A DNA stretch of 64,000 nt from Edaphovirga cremea (GCF_003332275.1 NZ_QOVA01000006.1:180019-244018), one strand, 5' to 3'; positions 40,101-54,796 are shown, numbered from the stretch's first letter. Made by a program: numbers and translations. The notes: generated by a model not told the origin, from the letters alone.

Positions 40101-41254
40101 TGGATTACTGCTCCCTCACGTTCAGTCTGAACCAGAGGGGAACTGTTCACCACCAGTTCGCCGTCTGCGGTGATGTCAAACGTGGTGGTTTTATTGAACT
40201 CAGGCAACCGGCCATCGGAGTAATGATAGGCTGCAACGCCAGGTATCAGTTCTGCTTGCGGCTGTTGGCTGGCGACGACCAGGAATGAGTTGGCTAGATC
40301 AACCGCCAAGCCGTTGTTCCACGCATTGCGTGTTCCCTGCTCAACAGAGAACAAGTTTTCAGGAACGCGCTGAATGTCTTTGTTGCTGCTTTCGATAGCA
40401 AGCTGCGAGAGTTCACGAGCATACTGCTTCCAACCTACCGGCGTAACGATAGAAACAGGCAGTTTGTAGTCAGGGAGAGGGATATATTCTTGCGTATCTA
40501 CAAATCCGCTCTCATTGAGTAACCCCAGTAGTTCCCGGCGACCAAATGTGGCAACGCCGCTCTCTGTATAGGAGTTATTAATCCCAAACATAGGCTGCCC
40601 AACGTGATCCTCGTTAGCGCCAGCAAAATACTTAATGCCGAGCTTATTCTCGATTGCGACAAATAACTTCCCATCCAGGACCAGGCGCTGACGGCAAAAA
40701 TCCAACAAGACATGTTGTCCATTGTTGCCCAGGAACATGCGTGCATATTCCAGCACCCCGATCAACATCACGCCATCAAAGGCACCTAAATCAGGCAGAC
40801 GATCGCTAGGGGAACAAATAACGTCTACGTTGGTCAGGTCGCGACAGCGCTGACGTGCAATTTGCGCGCGTCTGAAACTACCCTCAACGGATACCACCTG
40901 CGCCCCACTTTCAGCCAGGAAACGCGTTATGGCGCCACAGCCGCAGCCAATTTCCAGGATGCGTTTTCCCTTAAGCCATTGGTGGAAAGGTTTAAGCAAA
41001 TTGGAACGACGGGAAGTCAGATGATAAGTTGACGGCCAGTCCTTCATTTTTACACTGAGTTCCAGTGAATTTACACTGAGATCTTTAGCATGCGTTACGG
41101 CATCCAGCACATAGTTTTCAGCATCATCACCATCACTGTATGCAAATTCCGGTAAGGTTGCTGGCCGCCATACGCCGACGTCCTCTACAAAAACAAAACC
41201 ATTGCTTTCCAAAATTTGATGAACTTTACTCGGTTTCAAATTTAATTCTCGCAT
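37172..41254 (-). CDS. Three-domain methyltransferase-glycosyltransferase-glycosyltransferase
   Basis: A 1360-residue protein. The N-terminus is a class I SAM methyltransferase with motif I ILEIGCGCGAIT at residues 99-110 and an acidic VSVEGSF. About residues 580-670 form a long coiled coil rich in Gln and Glu. Two GT2 domains follow. The first starts near 830 (FSIIVPIYNTP, later DHDDELTD). The second starts near 1088 (ISIIIPTRDN, VDNGSKDAST, FLNDDTEV). The layout recalls WsaE of Geobacillus, a methyltransferase fused to two rhamnosyltransferases. Here it would extend a rhamnose-rich chain and end it by methylating the non-reducing end, which is inference from architecture and the neighbouring Wzt. 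Confidence 0.82.
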   Translation of the reverse strand: MRELNLKPSKVHQILESNGFVFVEDVGVWRPATLPEFAYSDGDDAENYVLDAVTHAKDLSVNSLELSVKMKDWPSTYHLTSRRSNLLKPFHQWLKGKRILEIGCGCGAITRFLAESGAQVVSVEGSFRRAQIARQRCRDLTNVDVICSPSDRLPDLGAFDGVMLIGVLEYARMFLGNNGQHVLLDFCRQRLVLDGKLFVAIENKLGIKYFAGANEDHVGQPMFGINNSYTESGVATFGRRELLGLLNESGFVDTQEYIPLPDYKLPVSIVTPVGWKQYARELSQLAIESSNKDIQRVPENLFSVEQGTRNAWNNGLAVDLANSFLVVASQQPQAELIPGVAAYHYSDGRLPEFNKTTTFDITADGELVVNSSPLVQTEREGAVIQNIKSVDEFYAGNSLWLDLVDIVNRPEWTLQQAAQWAKEWIASLLSMANVTTDYDKDFLLKGNYQDAMPFNAIRQQDRSVVFFDLEWHAQKSITLGYTVFRGIFHSLLRLTSVAHSQNISSLNIATASCEIMKEIGFAIEQEDLNEYLTQESEFMATIESKDSRDIYAVLAALELPMRVVSVGALKHQFTHIHGEYLRCEAQITQKNDEVNKQIELINSLKDDVDSLQKEIEAKHIEELHEQISARDAQISTQQQNIVVLEQQIAQQAALLVEYEHQAYQILHSSSWKLSAPLRVLGRRVPTFLRKPIRLVFHWLFYIGQSCKVQAGKILRVGKRAVNQGLDTVSHYPSMMLVKRNIRQLARSLYYRLPERYKSRLLKVAVKARPGWFLHHPLFASAAAAPCSVERASFISHRQDGTYHFAKRPDEYVYIPTQRPYDLQEQLDNMQQRPRFSIIVPIYNTPLDLLEKMVSSVRLQWYSDWQLILANDASPLEETKTALDTFNDPRIKVVHLEQNQGIAGATNVAIDNADGDYIVFLDHDDELTDDCLYELALCINREDPDFIYSDEDKFTPEGDYSQPHFKPDWSPDTMMGTMFTCHVACVRLSVAKALGGLRTEFNGCQDWDFILRLTEITQRISHIPKILYHWRIIPASVASDMAAKPYVLAASRAVRESALERRGLKGTVEELPNYPGYFRVNYALQDNACISIIIPTRDNHEVLTRCIESILDKTTYRNFEIIIVDNGSKDASTLAYLEAISAEAQVSVIRHDAPFNFSELNNLGSRQAKGELLLFLNDDTEVLHADWIERMGGYAQLSHVGAVGAKLLYGDGSMMQHAGVINLQNGPMHAYMHSHKDIPGYFLRNQIEYNWLIVTGACLMVERSKFEQVGGFNEQFPVAYNDVDLCMRLCEAGLYNVVCQSVTLIHHESVSRGLDHMDQEKVARLQRELGQLNARHPHYFQYDPFYNVNFAPNSFSFEIRK

Positions 41255-42617
41255 TTAAATCAGCCAAACCAGTGAATGTCTTTACAGGGCCTACAGCCAA
41301 ATGTATTGAATCGTAACGACGATCGTGAGGGATGATTTCACCTTCAGTCGAGCTACTGGCAATACCCACAGAAACAAAATAATCGCCCTCAAACAGCATG
41401 ACAGGAAGTGTCACTGTAATGACCGCATCTTTGCCCGGCATGCCCGCATCAAAAGTGTCAACAGACTGCCATTCTGAGTTGGTGTTATAAATCGTTACAC
41501 CCTCTTTGGTTTTTACCGCAAAACCAAAAATAGGCCTGACAAGCAGGCTGTTAAAGACCACTTTAAATGAAAATGTAATTTCTTTTTTTGGCGAAATGCT
41601 GCTTGGGTAGGCCTCGCCGTCTTGCTCAAGATAGAAATCAACCAACTCCGCGCTGCGGTCCCCCCAACGATACTCCGATGGATTATAGTTAGATCTTTTA
41701 TCATACGAACCGTTGAGATATTTGAACAAAAGCAGCTTGTTTTCGCTAGCGTTATGGGCATCGGCCTCTCGGGCTTCAAGCTGTTTTTCGCCCGCAACAG
41801 CTATCTCCAACTGCTTATTAATCTCATCTCGCTCGTTATCGGCCACATTCTTCTTACCAAAAAGAATGTCCAGATAGCGGTTTACAATATCCCGCGGTTG
41901 GCCTTGGGCCTGAACAACACCGCCATCCAGCAGCAAAGCACGATCGCAGTGCGTGACAATTTGTTCTGTCGCATGGGATACAAACAAAATTGAGGTACCG
42001 TCTTGCTTTAACTTTTTGAGACGTGCAAAACATTTGGCTTGAAATTTGGCATCGCCCACAGCCAAGGCCTCATCAACGATAAGTATTTCCGGATCTATCT
42101 GCGCCTGAACCGCAAACGCCAGACGCACCAACATGCCGCTGGAGTATGCTCGTACCGGAGAGTCGATAAAGTGGCCGATATCGGCAAAAGAGAGGATGTC
42201 ATCGAGCTTGTTTTCTGTTTCTTCATGCGACAGGCCAAGCAAAGACGCATTGAGATAGACATTCTCACGTCCAGTAAAATCAGCGTTAAACCCCGCCCCT
42301 AGCTCAAGCAGGGCGGCAACGCGCCCATTAACATGCACGCTACCGGCGCTTGGCGTCAGGGTGCCTGCGATAATCTGCAGTAACGTCGATTTGCCTGAAC
42401 CGTTCCTGCCTACGACCCCCATGGTTTGGCCTTTAGGCAACTCAAAGGAAACGTCTTTCAGCGCCCAGAAATCCTCGTGGTATATACTCGGTGTTTTCCC
42501 TAACTTTTGCTCAATACGCGGCATGATAAACTGTTTAAGCCGCCGCGCAGGGCTTTCATAGACTTGGTAACACTTATCAACATTCTTTATTTGGATCGCA
42601 TATTCATTAGAGGACAT
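41226..42617 (-). CDS. wzt: ABC transporter ATPase Wzt with glycan-binding domain
   Basis: A 463-residue ATPase of an ABC polysaccharide exporter. The first 245 residues carry Walker A (GRNGSGKST), the signature AYSSGM and Walker B (LIVDEALAVGD). A linker and a C-terminal beta-sandwich of about 190 residues resemble the Wzt-C domain that binds the capped end of O-antigen. The start at 42617 has GAGG 8 nt upstream. It overlaps the end of wzm by 11 bp and the next gene by 29 bp. Confidence 0.92.
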   Translation of the reverse strand: MSSNEYAIQIKNVDKCYQVYESPARRLKQFIMPRIEQKLGKTPSIYHEDFWALKDVSFELPKGQTMGVVGRNGSGKSTLLQIIAGTLTPSAGSVHVNGRVAALLELGAGFNADFTGRENVYLNASLLGLSHEETENKLDDILSFADIGHFIDSPVRAYSSGMLVRLAFAVQAQIDPEILIVDEALAVGDAKFQAKCFARLKKLKQDGTSILFVSHATEQIVTHCDRALLLDGGVVQAQGQPRDIVNRYLDILFGKKNVADNERDEINKQLEIAVAGEKQLEAREADAHNASENKLLLFKYLNGSYDKRSNYNPSEYRWGDRSAELVDFYLEQDGEAYPSSISPKKEITFSFKVVFNSLLVRPIFGFAVKTKEGVTIYNTNSEWQSVDTFDAGMPGKDAVITVTLPVMLFEGDYFVSVGIASSSTEGEIIPHDRRYDSIHLAVGPVKTFTGLADLNARIKFETE

Positions 42618-43440
42618 CGGCGAAACCTCTTCTTGTCTTTTGGAACCAGGCATACCCCAGCCACATCACCAGCAATGAAATGACCGCATAGACGCCCAGA
42701 CCCATGAAATCTGGCAGTTTTCCCCAGATTAGCACGGCCCGCGCCTGTTCAATGATAAAGGTAAGCGGATTCATCATAATCACGGGTCTAAGCGCTTCAG
42801 GCAGTGAGGTTATCGGATAAAAAACCGGCGACAGGAACATCATTACCGTCATCAAAATGGTGATTGTCTGGCCGACATCCCGAACATAAACCCCCAAGGA
42901 TGCCAGGAACCAACTCAAACCTAACGTCAAAAAAATCAATGGGGTTATCACCAGCGGCAAGAAAAGCAAGGTCCAATGCACATAGCCATTGAAGATAAAG
43001 AATGCGCTGATCAAGACCACAAGACTGATAAAGCTATGGAACAATACCCCGCCCATGGCAACCAGTGGCAGTGTTTCAAGGGGGAAAATGACCTTTTTCA
43101 CATAGTTTACATTGCTAATAATCAGGCTTGGCGACCGATTGAGTACTTCTGCAAACAGCCCGTGGACAATCAACCCGACGAACAAGATGACCGCAAACTG
43201 CGTTTTAGACTCATTTTCCGCAGCACCTGCCCACCTTGCTTTAAAAACAACTGAAAAAACAAGAGTATAAACGGCTAGCATGAAAATTGGGTTAATAAAA
43301 GACCATAGGATGCCCATAAAAGAACCGCGATAACGGCCAATCACTTCACGCTTTATCATCTGATAGATCAGGTGTCGGTTAGACCATGATGATCCAAATA
43401 GAGAAACTAATGAGTAAGGTTTACCAGTATGTGGATTCAT
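42607..43440 (-). CDS. wzm: ABC-2 polysaccharide export permease Wzm
   Basis: A 277-residue inner-membrane permease of the ABC-2 family with about six membrane segments. The N-terminal RYRGSFMGILWSFINPIFML is typical of Wzm/RfbA exporters, followed by EVLNRSPSLI and PLTFIIEQARAVL. With Wzt it moves undecaprenyl-linked polymer across the inner membrane. It is the first gene of the minus-strand operon. Confidence 0.93.
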   Translation of the reverse strand: MNPHTGKPYSLVSLFGSSWSNRHLIYQMIKREVIGRYRGSFMGILWSFINPIFMLAVYTLVFSVVFKARWAGAAENESKTQFAVILFVGLIVHGLFAEVLNRSPSLIISNVNYVKKVIFPLETLPLVAMGGVLFHSFISLVVLISAFFIFNGYVHWTLLFLPLVITPLIFLTLGLSWFLASLGVYVRDVGQTITILMTVMMFLSPVFYPITSLPEALRPVIMMNPLTFIIEQARAVLIWGKLPDFMGLGVYAVISLLVMWLGYAWFQKTRRGFADVL

Positions 43441-43523
43441 TACAAATCTCTTTAGTTGTTGCTAAATAATGGTTCGTATCCAAGATCAAAAACCATATAA
43501 GGTTATGATAAAAAAAGAAAATA

Positions 43524-43552
43524 ATTATATCGCAATGAGTTATGCATTGCAC
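43524..43552 (-). promoter_or_regulatory. Candidate promoter of the wzm operon
   Basis: On the minus strand TATAAT (43529-43524) is preceded at 17 bp by GTGCAA (43552-43547), a 3 of 6 match to a -35. It lies about 85 bp upstream of wzm. I see no JUMPstart element on this side. Confidence 0.35.
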
Positions 43553-43584
43553 TATGCGGATGCATGTTCACTAGATACTTTGCA

Positions 43585-44220
43585 TCATTCATACATAAGT
43601 TGAGATTCTTTTGAGTGCGGATTGCCAATTGCTGGGTTGAATGACAAAAATGTCTTGGAGATTCTGGCTGCCAAGCTTTGAGTTTGAAAGACATTTAGCA
43701 GGTATCGGGTATTGATGGCAGCCTGATTAGCAATAAACCCTTTATGGTAGACCACCGAGAAAAAATCAGCCAAGGTGATATAAGGTGCGCAGATAAAGTG
43801 ATAATGCCCTCTAGGCTCAGCATCCGTGTCCTCAATGCCATATGCGGCAATGTGCCACACAGTATCCGTAATGTCTTGTGCGTAAATTGAGTTGCTGAAC
43901 CGGTCGCCAGATAAAATATATTCTGAATCAATATGCAGCAATTTTACGCCGCAAATTATGGCCGTATACACCAGATATTGCGGGCCACCGCGATTGATAG
44001 CAAACGCCAGCGCAGGCTCGCATTCTACTTTATCAACAGCCGTATAAGCAGCATTGATGATGGCATTGAAACAAAATGAGGTGTTCCTATGGCTCACTTG
44101 CGGGTAGTCAGTGATGTCGAGTTGTGGACGGTCTACAGCCAAAACTTCCCATTGGGAAGGAGCCCCTTTCACTAACTCTTGCCCAATCGGCCCTGTGCAA
44201 CCCACAATCATTACTTTCAT
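43585..44220 (-). pseudogene. Internally deleted rmlD relic
   Basis: A 211-codon open frame with the RmlD start (MKVMIVG, GPIGQELVKGAP, WEVLAVDRPQLDITD, INAAYTAVDKVE) and a recognisable later part (IYAQDI, then GHYHF). Alignment by eye with the intact RmlD at 25.6 kb shows about 71 residues missing in frame, between the DYVFDG-equivalent and the TYAGDI-equivalent. That loss removes the YxxxK catalytic pair. The C-terminal 50 residues no longer resemble RmlD. It is on the same strand as the wzm operon, 144 bp upstream of wzm, and is probably inactive. Confidence 0.65.
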
Positions 44221-44761
44221 AATATGACCAAATGCCTATATCCGATGAAATATCATGCATCCACGCATTTTAATGCCAAAAAACCTCAGACTTCCTCCCA
44301 AGGCCTAAAACAGAGTCCCCCCGCTCAAGAAAGTTCTCAAAACCTTTACTGAGTTGATCCTTAGCCGAGATCACATGATTTTCGACCGGTTATACTACTC
44401 CGATAACTGCATCATTCCAAATAAGACATTCTTCGTTTATTGGATTATAATAATCGGCTGATTTTCATTCAAAATCAGCCGATTCTGAAATGGGCATAAA
44501 ATCATGAGTCATACTTAGCGATGCTCAAAGTTGATGCTTGCTTTGTTCTGAAAGGCATACACATCTTGTTACCTGAAAGTAGATGACTCAGATTGAATAA
44601 TGACCACCTCGCACTCGCAGTTACTTTCATGTAGTTATGTGAGCTATCGCACCAATCACTTCACGCCTGAGGTGTTCCTGAGTTAACATGTTTGCCACAT
44701 CAAGAAAGCCTGCTGCCCGGTGGTATGGTGGCGGGAGTAATCACTCAGACAGGAGTTACTA
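44221..44761. other. Gap before gnd with a 14-bp perfect inverted repeat
   Basis: A 541-bp stretch with no gene, between the polysaccharide loci and gnd. Its clearest feature is a perfect 14-bp inverted repeat with a 5-nt loop at 44452-44484. The gnd ribosome-binding site CAGGAG is at 44751-44756. I could not identify a strong promoter for gnd. Confidence 0.45.
44452..44484. repeat. Perfect 14-bp stem-loop
   Basis: AATCGGCTGATTTT (44452-44465) and AAAATCAGCCGATT (44471-44484) around CATTC. Read on the plus strand it has T-rich sequence inside the stem but none after it. It could be a terminator relic, an operator or an RNA-stabilising structure. Confidence 0.7.
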
Positions 44762-46171
44762 ATGTCCAAACAACAGATCGGCGTTGTCGGTATGGCGGTA
44801 ATGGGCCGTAATCTGGCGCTTAATATTGAGAGCCGCGGCTATTCCGTTTCCATCTTTAACCGTTCGGGTGAAAAGACCGATGAAGTCGTTGCCGAGAATC
44901 CGGGCAAAAAGCTGGTACCTCACTACACCATCGAAGAGTTTGTTGAATCACTGGAAAAACCGCGCCGTATCCTGCTGATGGTGAAAGCCGGTGAAGCAAC
45001 GGATAAGACCATTGCGTCCCTGACCCCGCATCTGGAAAAAGGCGACATCCTGATCGATGGCGGTAACACCTATTACAAAGACACCATCCGTCGTAACCGC
45101 GAACTGTCTGCCCAGGGTTTTAACTTTATCGGTACCGGCGTCTCCGGCGGCGAAGAGGGTGCATTGAAAGGCCCATCCATCATGCCTGGCGGTCAGAAAG
45201 AAGCGTACGAATTGGTTGCACCTATCCTTGAGAAAATCGCAGCCCGTGCAGAAGATGGCGACGCCTGTGTGGCTTATATCGGGGCAGATGGTGCAGGCCA
45301 TTACGTTAAAATGGTTCACAACGGTATTGAGTATGGCGACATGCAGTTAATCGCTGAAGCCTATTCCCTGCTGAAAAATGCCCTGAATCTGAGTAACGAC
45401 GACCTGGCTAAAACCTTCAATGAGTGGAATGAAGGTGAACTGAGCAGCTACTTGATCGACATCACCAAAGATATCTTCACCAAGAAAGATGAAGAAGGTA
45501 AATACCTGGTTGATGTGATTCTGGATGAAGCGGCCAACAAAGGCACTGGTAAGTGGACCAGCCAAAGCTCACTGGATCTCGGTGAACCCCTGACGCTGAT
45601 CACCGAGTCTGTTTTTGCCCGTTATCTCTCTTCGCTGAAAGATCAACGCGTTGCCGCGTCGAAAGTCCTGAGCGGACCCGCGGTGAAAGCGTTTGACGGT
45701 GACAAGGCTGAATTCGTTGAGAAAGTTCGCCGTGCGCTGTATCTGGGTAAACTTGTCTCTTATGCGCAGGGCTTCTCTCAGCTCAAAGCGGCATCTGACG
45801 AGAATAACTGGGATCTGAATTACGGCGAAATCGCCAAGATTTTCCGCGCGGGTTGTATCATCCGTGCCCAGTTCCTACAGAAAATCACTGATGCTTACGC
45901 AGACGATGCAAAAATTGCCAACCTGCTGCTGGCACCGTATTTCAAAGATATCGCTGATAAATACCAGCAGGCTTTGCGTGACGTGGTCTCCTATGCCGTT
46001 CAGAACGGCATCCCGACCCCAACATTCTCTGCCGCAATCAATTACTACGACAGCTACCGTTCAGCGGTTCTGCCCGCTAACCTGATTCAGGCACAGCGTG
46101 ACTACTTTGGTGCGCATACCTACAAGCGCACTGACAAAGAAGGTGTTTTCCATACCGAATGGTTGGATTAA
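44762..46171 (+). CDS. gnd: 6-phosphogluconate dehydrogenase
   Basis: NADP-dependent oxidative decarboxylation of 6-phosphogluconate to ribulose-5-phosphate in the pentose phosphate pathway. The 469-residue protein matches E. coli Gnd (468), with [15 protein letters not shown], the [13 protein letters not shown] substrate loop and [13 protein letters not shown]. It flanks the polysaccharide loci, as in many enterobacteria where it is a hot spot for recombination. A strong terminator follows. Confidence 0.97.
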   Translation: MSKQQIGVVGMAVMGRNLALNIESRGYSVSIFNRSGEKTDEVVAENPGKKLVPHYTIEEFVESLEKPRRILLMVKAGEATDKTIASLTPHLEKGDILIDGGNTYYKDTIRRNRELSAQGFNFIGTGVSGGEEGALKGPSIMPGGQKEAYELVAPILEKIAARAEDGDACVAYIGADGAGHYVKMVHNGIEYGDMQLIAEAYSLLKNALNLSNDDLAKTFNEWNEGELSSYLIDITKDIFTKKDEEGKYLVDVILDEAANKGTGKWTSQSSLDLGEPLTLITESVFARYLSSLKDQRVAASKVLSGPAVKAFDGDKAEFVEKVRRALYLGKLVSYAQGFSQLKAASDENNWDLNYGEIAKIFRAGCIIRAQFLQKITDAYADDAKIANLLLAPYFKDIADKYQQALRDVVSYAVQNGIPTPTFSAAINYYDSYRSAVLPANLIQAQRDYFGAHTYKRTDKEGVFHTEWLD

Positions 46172-46186
46172 TCCCGTCTGACTAGA

Positions 46187-46236
46187 AAGCCGCTGGGTTC
46201 AATTCACGATGTGAACGGACCCAGCGGCTTTTTTTT
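46187..46236 (+). terminator. Rho-independent terminator after gnd
   Basis: A 12-bp stem, AAGCCGCTGGGT (46187-46198) with ACCCAGCGGCTT (46219-46230), followed by a T run. It lies between convergent gnd and hisI and may also stop the his transcript. Confidence 0.9.
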
Positions 46237-46296
46237 GCCTGCGATTTGGCGGAGGGCGACGACTTTTTGTGTCACCCGCCTCTTTACGTCGATAGC

Positions 46297-46901
46297 TTAC
46301 TTATGCCGTTGACGCAGATTATTAATCACGGCGCTCATATCCAGATTTTGATCCTGCAACAGCACCATCAGGTGATAAACCAAATCCGAGGCTTCATTGG
46401 TCAGTTCTTCACGATCATGTACCGTCGCAGCCAGTGCGGTTTCTACGCCTTCTTCACCCACTTTCTGCGCGATACGCTTGGTACCGCTGGCATACAGTCG
46501 GGCGGTGTAAGAACTGGCCGGATCGGCATGTTTACGCTCGGCCAGCAGTTGTTCCAACTGATAGAGAAAACCCCAGTCAGAGGCTGCCGGATGGAAGCAA
46601 CTGCTGTTGCCCAGATGGCAGGTTGGGCCAATGGGATTGACCAGAATCAACAGCGTGTCGTTGTCACAATCCGGGGTGATGCTGACGACGTTAAGGAAAT
46701 TGCCGGAGCTTTCGCCCTTCGTCCACAGGCGCTGTTTGGTGCGCGAAAAAAACGTCACTTTTCCGCTCTCTTCAGTGACCGCCAGGGCTTCCTGATCCAT
46801 GTAACCCATCATCAATACTTCACCAGAAATAGCATGCTGTACGATCGCTGGCAGCAGATGGTTGGTTTTTTCCCAGTCGAGCTGGTTCTTCTGTTCTTCG
46901 G

Positions 46902-46908
<7 letters not shown>
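46297..46908 (-). CDS. hisI: Bifunctional phosphoribosyl-AMP cyclohydrolase/phosphoribosyl-ATP pyrophosphatase
   Basis: Steps 2 and 3 of histidine synthesis in one 203-residue protein (E. coli HisIE is 203). The cyclohydrolase half has [15 protein letters not shown] and the zinc-type SPDCDND-like segment (TPDCDND) with GPTCHLG. The pyrophosphatase half has [20 protein letters not shown]. It is the last gene of the operon and overlaps hisF by 7 bp. Confidence 0.97.
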
Positions 46909-52521
<5,613 letters not shown>

Positions 52522-52525
52522 TGCG

Positions 52526-53425
52526 TTACTCCATCATCTTCTCAATCGGCAGGACCAGAATGGAACTGGCACCCAGCGCTTTCAGTTTTTCCATGGTTTC
52601 CCAGAACAGGGTTTCGCTGCTGACCATGTGCATCGCCACGCGGTTCTTGTCACCGGCCAACGGCAGGATGGTTGGACGTTCAGCGCCCGGCAGCAGGGTA
52701 ATGATTTCATCCAGACGATCGCTTGGCGCGTGCATCATGATGTATTTGGATTCACGCGCCTGAATAACGCCCTGAATACGGGTGAGCAGTCTGTCGATCA
52801 ACTGCTGTTTTTCTTCCGGCATCTCGCCGTCGCGTTGAATCAGGCAGGCTTTGGAGCGGTAGATCACTTCAACTTCACGCAGACCGTTTGCTTCCAGCGT
52901 CGCACCGGTAGACACCAGGTCACAAATCGCATCGGCCAGACCCGCACGCGGCGCCACTTCGACGGAACCATTCAGCAGGCAGGATTTGAAATCAACTTTT
53001 TGCTTATCGAGGTATTGCTTGAGGATGTGCGGATAAGACGTGGCGATACGGGCATTTTGCAGGCTTTGCGGTGTACTGTATTCACAATCCAGCGCGACGG
53101 CCAGTGACAAACGACAACCGCCAAAGTCCAGACGGCGCAAGGTGAAATAACGCGGGTCTTCACCCTGCGCGCGGCGGCTCAACAGCTCTTCCTCCAACAC
53201 GTTTTCGCCGATGATACCGAGATCGACTACGCCATCCATGACCAATCCAGGGATATCGTCGTCACGCACGCGCAGAATATCGATAGGCATATTTTCTGCG
53301 AAAGCGATCAGGCGCTGTTCCTGTAAATTGATTTTAATACCGCAGCGTGCCAGCAATTCCTGAGACTCATCGCTCAGGCGGCCTGACTTCTGCATTGCTA
53401 TCCGTAAACGTGTTTTGTCCAGCAT
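52526..53425 (-). CDS. hisG: ATP phosphoribosyltransferase
   Basis: First, committed and feedback-inhibited step of histidine synthesis, from ATP and PRPP. The 299-residue long-form enzyme matches E. coli HisG (299). It has [14 protein letters not shown] at the start, [17 protein letters not shown] as the PRPP site, and the C-terminal ACT-like regulatory domain from about residue 225. It is the first structural gene after the leader. Confidence 0.97.
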   Translation of the reverse strand: MLDKTRLRIAMQKSGRLSDESQELLARCGIKINLQEQRLIAFAENMPIDILRVRDDDIPGLVMDGVVDLGIIGENVLEEELLSRRAQGEDPRYFTLRRLDFGGCRLSLAVALDCEYSTPQSLQNARIATSYPHILKQYLDKQKVDFKSCLLNGSVEVAPRAGLADAICDLVSTGATLEANGLREVEVIYRSKACLIQRDGEMPEEKQQLIDRLLTRIQGVIQARESKYIMMHAPSDRLDEIITLLPGAERPTILPLAGDKNRVAMHMVSSETLFWETMEKLKALGASSILVLPIEKMME

Positions 53426-53477
53426 GTCATAATCCTATCGTCATTAATTTAATAAAAAATCGTTAAGCGGAAGAAAC

Positions 53478-53510
53478 AAAAAAGCCCTCGGAAGATATCT
53501 TCCGAGGGCT
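53478..53510 (-). terminator. his operon attenuator terminator
   Basis: On the minus strand a perfect 28-bp palindrome (53510-53483) with 14-bp arms is followed by a T run, between hisL and hisG. A competing stem, CTGGAAGA with TCTTCCAG (53534-53559), lies just upstream and would form part of the antiterminator arrangement. This is the classic histidine attenuator. Confidence 0.93.
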
Positions 53511-53578
53511 CTCTCATTGCATTCTACGCGCCACTGGAAGATTCGTCAGACGTCTTCCAGCACTCATCGCCTGAAAGA

Positions 53579-53626
53579 CTAGTCAGGATGATGGTGATGA
53601 TGATGGCTAAATTGAACGCAATTCAT
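53579..53626 (-). CDS. hisL: his operon leader peptide
   Basis: A 15-codon leader, MNCVQFSHHHHHHPD, with six consecutive histidine codons (E. coli has seven). When charged His-tRNA is scarce, ribosomes stall on this run and the downstream terminator does not form. A purine-rich AAGAGAAAA precedes the start. Confidence 0.95.
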   Translation of the reverse strand: MNCVQFSHHHHHHPD

Positions 53627-53957
53627 GTTAATTTTCTCTTTTGGCTATATGCTCAAAACTACTGGGGATTAAGCTAAACCATAGGCACTCATTCACGCAA
53701 CCTTTTTTTCTTCGGATGATGTATTTTCATCTGCCGACGTGTCGACGGTGTCCTCCTGCAACTCCAGGTACTTTGGGTATAAAACCTGCCCAAAGCGCCA
53801 TTTTTGCCTGATTTCTGAGCCATTATGTCAGGAAGGGTATTTGTTGTTAAAGGTATTGAGCGGATAATTGTATCGGGCACATGACAGGGGTAATCTCAGA
53901 AAAGATTAAGAACCTGAAGGGTCCGGTTCTAAGCTGATACGGGTAAAAAGAGGGTCT
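53627..53957. promoter_or_regulatory. Divergent region between hisL and yeeZ
   Basis: A 331-bp intergenic region carrying the his promoter (leftward) and the yeeZ promoter (rightward). I can point to no well-matched -35/-10 pair. A short open frame on the minus strand (53689-53880) has no coding support. Confidence 0.35.
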
Positions 53958-54788
53958 ATGAAAAAGGTGACGATAGTGGGTTTGGGTTGGTTAGGCATGC
54001 CGCTTGCCGTCTCACTGGCTGCGCGGGGAATTCATGTGGTCGGCAGCAAAACCACGCCGGACGGCGTCGATGCTGCACGTATGACGGGGATTGAATGCTA
54101 TCAGCTAGAGTTGACCCCAGATCTGATTTGCGAGGCTGATGATCTCGACCAATTGCTGGACACGGATGCCCTGGTTATCACGTTGCCCGCCCGTCGAACG
54201 GTGGAGGGCAATGAAAACTATTGCAGGGCGGTACAGATGCTGGTGGACAGCGCGTTGGCGCATGCGGTGAAACGTATTGTGTTTACCAGTTCCACCTCAG
54301 TTTACGGTACTGCTGAGGGCACGGTGAAAGAAGACTCCCCCCTCAAGCCCGAAACCGCCAGCGGTGAAGCGTTGGTTGAGTTGGAGCGTTGGTTGCATAA
54401 ACTGCCCAATACCTCCGTGGATATTTTGCGTCTCGCGGGGCTGGTGGGGGCAGAGCGCCATCCGGGGCGATTTCTGGCCGGGAAGACGGGCGTCAGGGGC
54501 GGCAGCCACGGCGTAAATCTGGTTCATCAGGATGATGTGGTGGCGGCGATTCAATTGTTGTTAAGACTGCCGAAAGGTGGGCATATTTATAATTTGTGCG
54601 CGCCGGGGCATCCAGCAAAAAATGTGTTTTACCCGATGGTGTCAGATTGGTTGAATCTGCCGCGTCCTACTTTTGATATGCAAAGAGGGGACGAGGGGCA
54701 GGGTAAAATTGTTGATGGCAGCCGTATCTGCAAAGAGTTGGGATTCGAGTATGAGTATCCCGATCCGTTGCGCATGCCAGTGAGTTGA
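53958..54788 (+). CDS. yeeZ: NAD(P)-binding epimerase-like protein YeeZ
   Basis: A 276-residue SDR/NAD-dependent epimerase-like protein close to E. coli YeeZ (274), which also sits divergently next to his. It has VGLGWLGMPLA as the dinucleotide loop, TSSTSVYG, and NLVHQDDVVAAI, while the usual YxxxK motif is not evident. No biochemical function is known for YeeZ. GAGGG at 53950-53954 supports the start. Confidence 0.92.
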   Translation: MKKVTIVGLGWLGMPLAVSLAARGIHVVGSKTTPDGVDAARMTGIECYQLELTPDLICEADDLDQLLDTDALVITLPARRTVEGNENYCRAVQMLVDSALAHAVKRIVFTSSTSVYGTAEGTVKEDSPLKPETASGEALVELERWLHKLPNTSVDILRLAGLVGAERHPGRFLAGKTGVRGGSHGVNLVHQDDVVAAIQLLLRLPKGGHIYNLCAPGHPAKNVFYPMVSDWLNLPRPTFDMQRGDEGQGKIVDGSRICKELGFEYEYPDPLRMPVS

Positions 54789-54796
54789 TAATCAAT

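Noticed and set aside
53689-53880. Minus-strand open frame of 63 codons upstream of hisL
   Set aside because: Low-complexity basic sequence in a divergent promoter region, with no homology I recognise.
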